DNA of 64,000 bases, taken from Butyrivibrio hungatei DSM 14810. GTDB lineage: Bacteria; Bacillota; Clostridia; Lachnospirales; Lachnospiraceae. The stretch's first letter is position 1; each line of letters starts with the position of its first letter. A program made the translations under genes and the position numbers. The stretch covers positions 1-64,000 of the forward strand of contig NZ_FRDH01000013.1 in NCBI RefSeq assembly GCF_900143205.1, given 5' to 3'. The notes below the pieces were generated by a model. It did no database searches, was not told the DNA's origin, and worked only from the letters and a program-made list of their open reading frames with translations. Shown here one piece after another: positions 44,240 to 52,386 of this stretch.

Positions 44240-44619
44240 TTCTCTTCCTCCTTCTCAGGCTCTTTTTCTGCAATAGCACCAGAATTCATAACGATAACTC
44301 CGGCTACTACTAGGAGTACGCCCACAACCTTAAATGGTGTTATGCCCTGGCTGAAAATAAGGAAATTCCAGAGCATAGACCACATGAGGGTCAGAGCTTT
44401 GTTGGCGTAAGCAACTGAAAGCTGGAATTTCTTGATCATCTGCTGCCAAACGATGGCATAAATTCCAAGGATCACGAACTCAAGGCCAAAAAAGGCGATG
44501 TATCCGAAGGATAAAAATTCATGCTTGGAGGCAAGATTTGCCGCAACTGTTGAAAGTGAGTAGATCACAACTGCGCTCTGAAGGAGCAGTAAGTCTACAA
44601 CTCGTATCTTCTTTTTCAT
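44236..44619 (-). CDS. Small EamA/SMR-family membrane protein, subunit 1 of a pair
   Basis: A 127-residue four-helix protein (LLQSAVVIYSLSTVAANLAS, FGLEFVILGIYAIVWQQMI, ALTLMWSMLWNFLIFSQGI, VVGVLLVVAGVIVMNSG) with a short Lys/Glu tail. Its stop overlaps the start of its partner. Two unequal half-transporters encoded in tandem usually form an antiparallel heterodimer. Confidence 0.78.
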   Translation of the reverse strand: MKKKIRVVDLLLLQSAVVIYSLSTVAANLASKHEFLSFGYIAFFGLEFVILGIYAIVWQQMIKKFQLSVAYANKALTLMWSMLWNFLIFSQGITPFKVVGVLLVVAGVIVMNSGAIAEKEPEKEEEK

Positions 44620-44624
44620 TAAAA

Positions 44625-45596
44625 TCAGTTCTCCTCGTTTCCGTTTGAAGGATAGATTGCGCTCACGAAGTGCTCTGCGATGTGGGCGTTACATTCAGCG
44701 TTTACGTGAATGTTATCAAGAAGCCATGTGGAGCTGTTGTCCTCATGGATCGTTCCGTAGTAGTTATCAATAAAGGACACACCGGTTGCTCCTGATACAT
44801 CGATCATGAACTGAAGGTATGTTGTGAGCTTGCCGTTTCCAAAATCATATCTGTCGCCGCTTACAAGGCTTCCTGTGCTGTCATAGGCATAACACATAGG
44901 AAAAGACATACATACGATCCTTATGTATGGGTACTTCTCCTGGATCATCTGTATTCCTGACTTGAGGGCTCCGCTAAATGTAACAGGGTCGCTGTCATTA
45001 TCTGGATTCATACCAACTCTGAGATTGAGATAATCCTGAGCATTGTAATAGATAACCAGTGTATCAACCTTGCTAAAATCAGTCTCCTCAAGAGCTTCAG
45101 AACTTAAGATGTACTGACTGTCTTCAAAACTTCCAGTCTTATCCTTAAGTGGTGTAAAGTCCTCATTTACGATGCACTTAGCAACGTTGTAAAAACTATA
45201 TGTATCAAGAACGTAATCATCACTATAGTCTGCGTTTTTAAGAGCAACTGTAGAGCCAGGGAAGCCTGCATTTATCACATTTGCTCCTCCAAGCTTTGAA
45301 CCAATCTGCTTGACAACACCTGTATCTCCAACGTCATAAGTAATAGCATCATTTCCAAGGAAAAGAATTGTCTCGACACCGTCATCCTCATGTCCAGCCT
45401 TCTTTTCATCTGGAAGAAGGAATATCTGGTCAAGAACCTCAACCTCGTAGCTCTCTCCTGTAACACCCTCAGTCTTGGCTGTTCCCATGTTCCATCTGAC
45501 AAGCTTGTAGATTGAGAATATAAGGACCAGCGCGATCACTGAAATTGCTGTAATATGAACCCATTTAGGTATAGTAAACTTTTCTTCGTTATCCAT
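44625..45596 (-). CDS. Membrane-anchored SGNH-like protein lacking the usual catalytic serine
   Basis: A 323-residue protein with one N-terminal helix (about 14-31) and an outer SGNH/GDSL-like domain. The motif strand reads TILFLGNDAITYD where active enzymes have G-D-S; the later blocks INAGFPGST, LVIYYNAQDY and the terminal DNIHVNAECN (Asp-x2-His) are recognisable. With Gly-Asn-Asp in place of the Ser nucleophile it may be non-catalytic, a binding partner, or use another residue. It lies between the SMR/EamA pair and another SGNH protein. Confidence 0.7.
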   Translation of the reverse strand: MDNEEKFTIPKWVHITAISVIALVLIFSIYKLVRWNMGTAKTEGVTGESYEVEVLDQIFLLPDEKKAGHEDDGVETILFLGNDAITYDVGDTGVVKQIGSKLGGANVINAGFPGSTVALKNADYSDDYVLDTYSFYNVAKCIVNEDFTPLKDKTGSFEDSQYILSSEALEETDFSKVDTLVIYYNAQDYLNLRVGMNPDNDSDPVTFSGALKSGIQMIQEKYPYIRIVCMSFPMCYAYDSTGSLVSGDRYDFGNGKLTTYLQFMIDVSGATGVSFIDNYYGTIHEDNSSTWLLDNIHVNAECNAHIAEHFVSAIYPSNGNEEN

Positions 45597-45611
45597 AGTT
45601 AATTTCCGCCT

Positions 45612-46721
45612 TTACCATTCTTTAGAAAAGAGCTCGTTATAATCGAAGCCATCTATCATCTGGCGCATCTTCGAAAGCTCTTTTGCCATCTCTTCGGATG
45701 AATGAATTTCGTAATTTCCATCCTTAAAGCATTCTACCATAAATCTATTGATTTCGGGCTTATAATGTGAATAGTCCGCATAGTTATTGAGGTCTAACGT
45801 CTCCTCCATATCCTGGAAATAGAACAGGTGCACATTGTCATAGGGCAGGAGCCTGTCAGCAACGTACTGATACTGCTTTAAGGTAGCCTCAAAGGTATTC
45901 TCCTGCATAACGTTGTGCCAATAGAGAATACTATAAGGTGGGAAAAAGAAATAAAACTCCGTATCAGGATGTGCCTCCACGAAAGGAAGGATGTTCACCT
46001 TGAGATTTTCCTCAGTCTGAGGGATCAGTTCCTCTGCCCCCAGTTCTTTTTCTACCTTCTCAGGTTCTTCATAAGTGTGCATAACCCACTGAATGTTGTA
46101 ATATTCCGGAGTCCACCAGCTAAAGTAGATCTCTGAAAGGTCAGAGCCCTTCCCCTGGACCACAGGACGCATGATGTACTGAAAGAGCACGTCTTTATTA
46201 AGGACATACTTTACATCATTTACAATGTTTGCGTCGTACAGGTACTCAGGAAGCGGATACTTGGTAGTCTCCAGGTCTGCCGTCATGGTTGGAATGTCCA
46301 TGGCAAAAAAGACTTTTTTAACAGGGCTGTTCTGCCTTGCGTAGCTACTTTCATCAAAGACGATAGACAGGATATTGTAGTCATCCTTTGGATAAGCGCC
46401 GCTGTAGCTAAGCTTCACAGTCTCTGTGCCTAGAAGCTCTTTGAAATCATCTGTATCAAAGTTAACTGTCATAGAAGATCCAATAATGCAGCCCTCATAG
46501 CACATGTTCCTTGCCATGCCCGGATTCTGGCTCAGCTGATTATCCACCACATAAGGAAAGCCTTTAAGAGGCGCGTGATAGTGGAAAAATGGATCCACGT
46601 AAATGATGGTGCCTGCAAACACCACAGCAATTGTGAGCATCCCCGCAACAAACAGTATGAACAGATTTCTATATGTTCTGTTTTTCTTTTCCATTTTGTT
46701 TTCTTTCATCTTTTTATCCAC
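45612..46721 (-). CDS. Membrane-anchored SGNH-fold protein, partner of the MBOAT acyltransferase
   Basis: A 369-residue protein with one helix at about 20-41 and an outer domain. CIIGSSMTVNF near 79-89 provides the Ser nucleophile block and NNYADYSHYKPEINRFM near 313-329 the Asp/His block, as in DltD/AlgX/AlgJ-like proteins that take acyl groups from an MBOAT and pass them to a polymer. The MBOAT gene lies directly upstream (46791). A GTG at 46721 is the longest start; ATGs follow 4 and 9 codons later and no ribosome site decides. Two 31-bp direct repeats fill the gap upstream. Confidence 0.75.
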   Translation of the reverse strand: MDKKMKENKMEKKNRTYRNLFILFVAGMLTIAVVFAGTIIYVDPFFHYHAPLKGFPYVVDNQLSQNPGMARNMCYEGCIIGSSMTVNFDTDDFKELLGTETVKLSYSGAYPKDDYNILSIVFDESSYARQNSPVKKVFFAMDIPTMTADLETTKYPLPEYLYDANIVNDVKYVLNKDVLFQYIMRPVVQGKGSDLSEIYFSWWTPEYYNIQWVMHTYEEPEKVEKELGAEELIPQTEENLKVNILPFVEAHPDTEFYFFFPPYSILYWHNVMQENTFEATLKQYQYVADRLLPYDNVHLFYFQDMEETLDLNNYADYSHYKPEINRFMVECFKDGNYEIHSSEEMAKELSKMRQMIDGFDYNELFSKEW

Positions 46722-46723
46722 AA

Positions 46724-46785
46724 ATCTCTTTGTATCTCAAGCGTTTGTCCACATATCTCTTCGTATCTCAAGTGTTTGTCCACAT
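46724..46785. repeat. Two tandem 31-bp repeats
   Basis: ATCTCTTTGTATCTCAAGCG... at 46724-46754 is repeated with two changes at 46755-46785, each ending GTTTGTCCACAT. They occupy the whole gap between the MBOAT and SGNH genes and touch the GTG start of the latter. Confidence 0.8.
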
Positions 46786-46790
46786 ATCCA

Positions 46791-48350
46791 TCAGAAATTC
46801 ATATAAAGGAATGTGCTGACTCCCGCAAAGCTAACGATAGTCCAAGCAAGCAGCACTATTGTTAAAAAAGTTGTCTTAAGGCTTATCTTGCACTCTTTTG
46901 CGTAAGCGATGGCATTCTTGCCAAAAAAGATCACTACCGCGCTGCCTATGAGGAACATCCACAGACAGATATCCCACGCAAAGCTAAGCTTCATGATAGG
47001 TGTGACCTTTATGATGTACCACAGCTCGTCCAACTGGAAGCTTGCTGCCATACTGATGGCGATTGGCTTCTTGCCGCCTGTGAACATTCTTGTGAAAAGA
47101 AGTATCGCATCCGAGAGGGTCTCTGCTCTAAAGAATACCCAGGCTGCAGTTACGTAAATGAAGGTGAGGATGATTTTGATCCCCTTGATAACTGAGTTTC
47201 CCTGTTTTGCTGTTGCTCCTTGTTTTTCTACATTTGCCGTTGTCTTCTGTCCTGGTTTTTTCTGCACAAGTCTTGTGATCACGTACAAAATGCCGTGCAT
47301 GGCGCCCCACACAATAAAGGTCCATCCACTTCCATGCCAAAGGCCACTAAGTAGGAAGATGATCATGAAATTCACATAGGTTCTAACTGCACCCTTTCTG
47401 TTACCTCCAAGTGGAATGTACACATACTTGGTAAAGAACTTTGTAAGAGTGATATGCCATCTTTTCCAAAAATCTATGATGTTCACTGCCTTGTAAGGTG
47501 AATCAAAGTTAAGTGTCAGGTCAAAGCCCATCATCATGCAGATTCCTGTTGCCACGTCGCAATAACCACTAAAGTCAAAATACAGCTGAAATGAATAAAA
47601 TACCGCCGTAAGGATAGTCTCCAGGCTTCCAAGCATAGCAAGGTTTTCAAAGCCGTAATCAACTGCTTTTCCAATAGTATCTGCAAGGATCACCTTCTTG
47701 AACATACCAAGGGATATGAGAAGCAGCGCTCTAAGAATCGTCTCGTAATCAAATTTAGTTTTTACGGACTTCTTAAGTTCTTTTACAAAATCGCCGTAGC
47801 CCATTAAAGGTCCCTGAAGAAGCTTAGGGAAGAACATAATGTAGGTCAGATACTCAAGAGGCCTGAATTCATCGATGTCGCCACGGTAGTAATCCACAAG
47901 GTATGAGATCTGATTAAAGGTGTAAAAGCTGATAGCCACAGGGAAAAATGTGCCGCTGAACTTAAAGAACAAAAGAAGGGCAACGTTAACAAAGATGCCT
48001 GCAAAGAGCCAGAGTTTTCCACTGTCTGCTGTTTTTTTGGTATCTTTATCCACAGAATTATCTGCATTTGCGCACTTGCTATTTTCTGAATCATTTTCGA
48101 CTTTTGCAGTCTTTACTTTATTTACCCTCATGACGTTGATGGCATTGATGTTCCACAGAATGCTGATTGCAAACACCACTGCATTCTGGTAGCCGAAAAA
48201 AGCATAAAAAACTAACGAACCTGCTACGGTCCAGCCCTGTAGCAGTTTCATTAGTTTCTCATCATCTCTAAAGTTCCTCTTTATGAGGTAGTATCCAATT
48301 ATAAATACCGGCAAAAAGGCCAGCATAAAACTGTAAGAATTAAAAAGCAT
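46791..48350 (-). CDS. MBOAT-family O-acyltransferase (AlgI/PatA/DltB-like), module 1
   Basis: About 519 residues, roughly eleven to twelve helices. MLFNSYSFMLAFLPVF is the usual AlgI-like start, favouring the ATG at 48350 over a GTG 5 codons upstream. FDFSGYCDVATGI, FWKRWHITLTKFF and the catalytic His region LLSGLWHGSGWTF are complete. These enzymes carry acyl groups across the membrane for transfer to extracellular glycans by an SGNH partner, which is encoded downstream at 45612. An unusual hydrophilic insert of about 35 residues (KTAKVENDSENSKCANADNS) lies near residue 85. Confidence 0.9.
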   Translation of the reverse strand: MLFNSYSFMLAFLPVFIIGYYLIKRNFRDDEKLMKLLQGWTVAGSLVFYAFFGYQNAVVFAISILWNINAINVMRVNKVKTAKVENDSENSKCANADNSVDKDTKKTADSGKLWLFAGIFVNVALLLFFKFSGTFFPVAISFYTFNQISYLVDYYRGDIDEFRPLEYLTYIMFFPKLLQGPLMGYGDFVKELKKSVKTKFDYETILRALLLISLGMFKKVILADTIGKAVDYGFENLAMLGSLETILTAVFYSFQLYFDFSGYCDVATGICMMMGFDLTLNFDSPYKAVNIIDFWKRWHITLTKFFTKYVYIPLGGNRKGAVRTYVNFMIIFLLSGLWHGSGWTFIVWGAMHGILYVITRLVQKKPGQKTTANVEKQGATAKQGNSVIKGIKIILTFIYVTAAWVFFRAETLSDAILLFTRMFTGGKKPIAISMAASFQLDELWYIIKVTPIMKLSFAWDICLWMFLIGSAVVIFFGKNAIAYAKECKISLKTTFLTIVLLAWTIVSFAGVSTFLYMNF

Positions 48351-48352
48351 TT

Positions 48353-49066
48353 TTATTTGAGCCACTCACTTCTCTTACTGATAAGAAGTGCCTTAAAAAT
48401 ATCGATATCATCAACAGTTGTAAGCTTTATGTTCTTTTCAGAGCCTTCGGAAAAGAAGACTTTTTTACCCATTTCGATCATAAGTGTGCAGGAAGCAACT
48501 GATCCTGTAATGCCCTTCTTGAGGGCTTCTCTGTGGAGTTCACAGATCTCACCCAGCTTAAAGCCCTGTGGAGTCTGAGTTCTCTTAAGTTTGTCTCTAG
48601 AATAGGTCTCCTCTGAGCTTGCGCCGTCCTCAGTTGTGAGCATAGCCTCTGCGCAAGGGATTGCAGTGATGGCGTTACCGTACTGCTTGGTCTTCATGAT
48701 GCAGTCGGAAATGATCTCCGCTGAAACCATAGGTCTGATGGCGTCGTGGATCAGCACGATATCGTCCTTTTCAAAAAACTTTTCAAGCTCGTATACTCCG
48801 TTTCTGATAGAGCCCTGGCCGTTCTCTCCGCCAGGTACAATGTGCTCAAGCTTAGTAATATTAAACTGTCTTGCATAAGCAGAGAGCATCTGCTCCCAGC
48901 CCTCAACACATACAACAGCGATAGAGTCTATCTCCGGATGATTCTGGAACGCCTCAAGAGTATAGACGATTACTGGTTTTTCATTTACTGTTAAAAACTG
49001 CTTTGGAATATCCTGATGCATTCTTGCACCAGTTCCACCTGCGATAATAAGTGCGATTGTTTTCAT
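48353..49066 (-). CDS. IspD/TarI-like cytidylyltransferase of the polysaccharide locus
   Basis: A 237-residue cytidylyltransferase with IAGGTGARMHQDIPKQF at 8-24, IHDAIRPMV near 105-113, RTQTPQGF and EKNIKLTTVDDIDIFKALL near the end. It differs from the likely true IspD at 2404 in having GSVASCTLMIEMG where IspD has TDDA. This subgroup is common in capsule loci beside LicD and probably activates a polyol phosphate (ribitol-, glycerol- or similar) as the CDP form rather than methylerythritol phosphate. No TarJ-like reductase is seen. LicD lies 19 nt upstream. Confidence 0.82.
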   Translation of the reverse strand: MKTIALIIAGGTGARMHQDIPKQFLTVNEKPVIVYTLEAFQNHPEIDSIAVVCVEGWEQMLSAYARQFNITKLEHIVPGGENGQGSIRNGVYELEKFFEKDDIVLIHDAIRPMVSAEIISDCIMKTKQYGNAITAIPCAEAMLTTEDGASSEETYSRDKLKRTQTPQGFKLGEICELHREALKKGITGSVASCTLMIEMGKKVFFSEGSEKNIKLTTVDDIDIFKALLISKRSEWLK

Positions 49067-49085
49067 AACTTAATTCCTTATAAAA

Positions 49086-49928
49086 TTACTTGATAATATT
49101 TACGTGCATTGGAACTCTCTTGTCCTCTGGTGGAAGCGCCATAAAGTTGCCATATGTCTTTGTAAGCCACTTGTCGTGAAGCTTTGGAATAGGGAACTCT
49201 TTTCCCCTGATAATTCCTGTGTCTGGTCCATCGATCAAATGCTCTGGTCCAAAATCAAGGCCCCAATACCTTGGATCTGGCTGCTCATTTGATATGAAAA
49301 GAGTCTTCTTTTCCCCATGAACTTCCGCAAGTCCTCCAAGAGTCTGAAGTTTAATGTACTGTCTTGCGATTACCTTAAATGGAATCACGCGTCCGATTCC
49401 AGCAAGAACCTTGGCTACAGTCTTCATAGCGCCGTCAAACTTGCTGTAATCAATATATGGTCTGTGGCCCATGGCAAGGGCGTAGAGGAATTTCATCCTT
49501 GTAAGCTGCCACTTGTGGTGCCCAGCCTCGATATCAAACACGAAAAGGTCCAGTGTTGGGTGAGAGTATCTGTTCTCGTAAAAGTCCTCTGCACCAAAGC
49601 TTGTGCCTTCGTATGTAAGATCCTGATCAGCAATCTTAGTGATAAAATCAAAGAACTGTGGGTACTTCTCAAATCTAAGGAGCTTAAATCTCTTGTCTGC
49701 CTCTGATTCAAAGACCTCAAGGAACTTCTCATAGTCTTTTCTCAAAAACAGGATGTCAACGTCATCATCCCATGGAATAAAGTCCTGGTGCCTTACAGCC
49801 CCAAGGAATGTGCCTCCATGTAAAAAATACTGAATGCCGTGCTTCTTGCAGATTCTATCTACTTCGCAAAGCATAGCAAAATCAGATTCATGCACTCTGT
49901 CTAAATATTCTTGTACTTCTTTTTCCAT
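49086..49928 (-). CDS. LicD-family phosphotransferase
   Basis: A 280-residue protein with ILCEVDRICKKHGI-type start (here LCEVDRICKKHGIQYFLHGGTFLGAVRHQDFIPWDDDVDI), the GG-x-x-LGAVRH and DDDVD motifs at about 38-60 that bind metal and nucleotide. LicD members transfer phosphocholine, ribitol phosphate or related groups from CDP donors to glycans; fukutin is a distant relative. Pairing with an IspD/TarI-like enzyme favours a polyol phosphate over choline. Ribosome site is weak (GAAG). Confidence 0.9.
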   Translation of the reverse strand: MEKEVQEYLDRVHESDFAMLCEVDRICKKHGIQYFLHGGTFLGAVRHQDFIPWDDDVDILFLRKDYEKFLEVFESEADKRFKLLRFEKYPQFFDFITKIADQDLTYEGTSFGAEDFYENRYSHPTLDLFVFDIEAGHHKWQLTRMKFLYALAMGHRPYIDYSKFDGAMKTVAKVLAGIGRVIPFKVIARQYIKLQTLGGLAEVHGEKKTLFISNEQPDPRYWGLDFGPEHLIDGPDTGIIRGKEFPIPKLHDKWLTKTYGNFMALPPEDKRVPMHVNIIK

Positions 49929-49988
49929 AAAACTACTTCTTTCGTAAAACTAACAATTATTATAATCAAATCCATGAACTCAAGATAT

Positions 49989-50053
49989 TTCATGTTCCAT
50001 CAGACATTCATGTCCTGACACATATTCATGTTCAGTCACATATTAATGTTCCG
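49989..50053. repeat. Four tandem 18-bp repeats
   Basis: Units starting TTCATGTT/TTCATGTC at 49989, 50007, 50025 and a degenerate TTAATGTT at 50043 follow a strict 18-bp period (for example TTCATGTTCAGTCACATA). They lie between licD and the membrane-protein gene. No ORF. Confidence 0.75.
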
Positions 50054-50067
50054 TTTCTTGGACTTTA

Positions 50068-50859
50068 TTATCCATTAAATGCTTCAACCTGCGGATCTTC
50101 GTAGATTGTGTAGCCATCAATATTGGCTCTTATTGTCAGCCCTTCGTCAGTTAGGCTTCCTTTTATCGTTCTATTGTCTGGCATCACGATATATGTGCAC
50201 TTGGTCTGCCTTGTGGCTTCTACCAATTCCTTAGCGTCGATAACTTCAGGCTTTTCCATAGCCTCATAAACTGCATTGTAGTAATCCCACTGAGTTACCA
50301 CCATCTCGCGGCCAAAAGGCATCAAGATATCAGTATTGTACTGCCTTACAAAGTGCACGAGTTCAGATGGGAATGCAGCGCGTACTCTAGGCTCCCCCTC
50401 TGCTGGTGCGATCTCATCCACAATGTCGATAACGTTCTGTGGAATGTGATAGGCATTTTCCGCCCTTTGCATATACTGATTCGTATAGACAAAAGAGCCT
50501 GTGACAACGATGATCAGCAGGATCACCGGAAGAAGGCATCTCCTTACAGTATCTCTTTTCACACGAGAAAGAGCTCTTGTAGCCGCGTAGCCAATGGTCA
50601 CATAGGTTGGTATCAGCCACATAATGCGGTAGTAAGTATCCTTACCATCTTCAAAAGCCGCCACATAGACAATCTTGGTGATCGGTAACAGGAACCCCGC
50701 AAGGATCATCAGCGGCAATATTCCAAACAATATTTTCTTTTTCAGGTCTTTTTCTGAGGCGATGAGGTATATGGATGATATGATCAGAAGCGCCAGTATC
50801 GCGCCATTTCCACCATATAACTTAAGATCGACCCAGCATTCCATAAATATTCCGTACAT
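50068..50859 (-). CDS. Membrane protein, probable C-terminal half of a split DUF6077-like protein
   Basis: A 263-residue protein: helices at about 19-34, 44-62, 77-93 and 108-125, then an extracytoplasmic domain of about 130 residues (AYHIPQNVIDIVDEI..., DIGYTIYED-like end GYTIYEDPQVEAFNG). DTYYRIMWLIPTYVTIGYA is the type of sequence found in the second half of long polytopic envelope proteins that begin like the product of 51019-52335. GGAG stands 7 nt before the ATG, so it may still be translated by itself. The 159-nt gap to that gene is filled by 38-bp repeats. Confidence 0.6.
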   Translation of the reverse strand: MYGIFMECWVDLKLYGGNGAILALLIISSIYLIASEKDLKKKILFGILPLMILAGFLLPITKIVYVAAFEDGKDTYYRIMWLIPTYVTIGYAATRALSRVKRDTVRRCLLPVILLIIVVTGSFVYTNQYMQRAENAYHIPQNVIDIVDEIAPAEGEPRVRAAFPSELVHFVRQYNTDILMPFGREMVVTQWDYYNAVYEAMEKPEVIDAKELVEATRQTKCTYIVMPDNRTIKGSLTDEGLTIRANIDGYTIYEDPQVEAFNG

Positions 50860-50937
50860 ATAAATGCTCCGTAATCTATGTGATTTTTGCTGTGTTTTGT
50901 ATAGTTAGTTGTTCTATTTCAGGTTAACTCTCTTTTA

Positions 50938-51022
50938 ACTGGTCAGTTTTCTTTTGCCAAGTTAAGTGTCCAATGACTGGTCAGTTCTTTTTTGCCAAGT
51001 TAACTGTCCAACGACTGGTCAC
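50938..51022. repeat. 38-bp tandem repeats at a gene junction
   Basis: ACTGGTCAGTTTTCTTTTGC... (50938-50975) and its near copy (50976-51013) follow a 38-bp period, and a third copy begins ACTGGTCA at 51014. The array reaches the stop codon of the upstream membrane gene at 51019-51021. Confidence 0.8.
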
Positions 51023-52335
51023 CGGCTCCAGATTGACAAATACAGCGCCAGATAAACAAAATTAGGTATCACGCAGATAAATGCACCAATCAGGACTTTC
51101 CAGTCTTTTTTGATGAAAAGAAGTATCAGCGTAAGAAGTCCAATAAGTCCTGTTGCAAATATTACACCCATTGCTGTGCACATTCCAGCTAGCATGTTTA
51201 CAAATATCAGCATTATCCAGCCGAAGGAAGATGTAGATATTTTCTGCCTGATTCCAGCCTTGGCTACTACCTTCTCTGTAGTATGTTCTACACCAGCACT
51301 GTCTGTCTTTTCTTCCTTCTTTTCATCTGTCTTGTCTTCCTTCTTTTCTTCTTTCGTTTCTTCTGTCTTGTCTTCCTTCTTTTCCATCATTTCCAGGAAG
51401 ATCCAGAAGATAAGAGGAAATACCAGGTTGCATACTATAGCCTTACCCTGCCATGTTCTCATAAGGAAGAACGTAGCTGGTGTGTGGATCGACACGTTTC
51501 CAAACATCAAAAGGAAACTTACGATTATCATGAATACAGGCACAAACTCCTGCTTCTTTCTAAATAAGCTCTTACCAATCTCCACATAAACAAGATAAAC
51601 AAGTGGTATCACTATCAGCGGTATAACCGTATGTGACACGATCGTTGCATGAACGCCTGAAACCTTGGCAATGAACGCAATCCACATTGTAATAACCGCC
51701 AGCGCATGCCTAATATCAAGAGATGTAGATATTCCTGTGTATGGCAGGATAGTGTTCATAACATCTGCCTGCTGTGCAAGAAGTGACTCAACAACGTAGT
51801 AAGCGTCATCCCCATCAAAACTTGCCATTAGCACTGCCATCACCATCTGGAATGCAAGGAGAGCAAAGAAAATTCCCCAGTAAATGCAGGTTTCTATCTT
51901 GTGCTTCTTGGCAACGTCTGGATCTGCAATTTCAAGTTCATCACTGCTTACGCTACTTCTAGATGCTACATTCATTCCATTGTTCTTTGTATCATTTATT
52001 CTCTCATCTTTTTTCTGTATGTAGAAAAGCTTGCTCAGATCCTTATCCTTGAATATCGCTAATACTGTCTTGATAATTCCCGGAATCATCAGCGCCCACG
52101 CCAAGATTACATAATACTTCACGCAGTAACTGAACGCATTGTACATGATCTTTGTCATGCAAGGTATGGCAATAATTTCGAAGCCTGCAACGTAGATAAG
52201 GAAGCCCAGAACGAACGTTATGCCCAGTCTTCTCTTTTCTTTAGGAAGTATGAAGTTAAATGTAATTCCTACCATAAGTGGTGCTATAAGTAACCAAAAT
52301 ATCAAGCTCACCACTCCAAATATGCTCTGCAACAA
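51019..52335 (-). CDS. Polytopic membrane protein, probable N-terminal half of a split DUF6077-like protein
   Basis: A 438-residue protein with about nine helices, a charged cytoplasmic loop near 115-140 and a low-complexity Lys/Glu/Thr stretch (KEDKTEETKEEKKEDKTDEK) near 315-345. DGDDAYYVVESLLAQQ after a middle helix is an acidic outer-loop motif seen in DUF6077-type proteins. It ends abruptly at YLALYLSIWSR, inside the repeats at 50938-51022, without the extracytoplasmic C-terminal domain that its relatives have; the downstream ORF supplies such a domain. Function probably in surface glycan assembly. The split interpretation is an inference. Confidence 0.6.
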   Translation of the reverse strand: MLQSIFGVVSLIFWLLIAPLMVGITFNFILPKEKRRLGITFVLGFLIYVAGFEIIAIPCMTKIMYNAFSYCVKYYVILAWALMIPGIIKTVLAIFKDKDLSKLFYIQKKDERINDTKNNGMNVASRSSVSSDELEIADPDVAKKHKIETCIYWGIFFALLAFQMVMAVLMASFDGDDAYYVVESLLAQQADVMNTILPYTGISTSLDIRHALAVITMWIAFIAKVSGVHATIVSHTVIPLIVIPLVYLVYVEIGKSLFRKKQEFVPVFMIIVSFLLMFGNVSIHTPATFFLMRTWQGKAIVCNLVFPLIFWIFLEMMEKKEDKTEETKEEKKEDKTDEKKEEKTDSAGVEHTTEKVVAKAGIRQKISTSSFGWIMLIFVNMLAGMCTAMGVIFATGLIGLLTLILLFIKKDWKVLIGAFICVIPNFVYLALYLSIWSR

Positions 52336-52386
52336 GTGTTACTCCTCCATCTCCACGACTAATATATATAACTTGCTGGAATCGTT
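52336..52386. other. Start of a 723-nt non-coding, repeat-rich gap
   Basis: The gap between the membrane-protein gene and uridine kinase runs from 52336 to 53058 and has no supportable ORF. It holds, in order, the six-unit array (52387-52794), two REP-like hairpins (52798-52859) and hairpin copy C (52893-53047). This first stretch is AT-rich and may contain the promoter and leader of the 51019-52335 gene. Confidence 0.5.

Noticed and set aside
51283..51567. Plus-strand Phe/Leu-rich ORF
   Set aside because: It is the complement of the Lys/Glu low-complexity loop in the membrane-protein gene.
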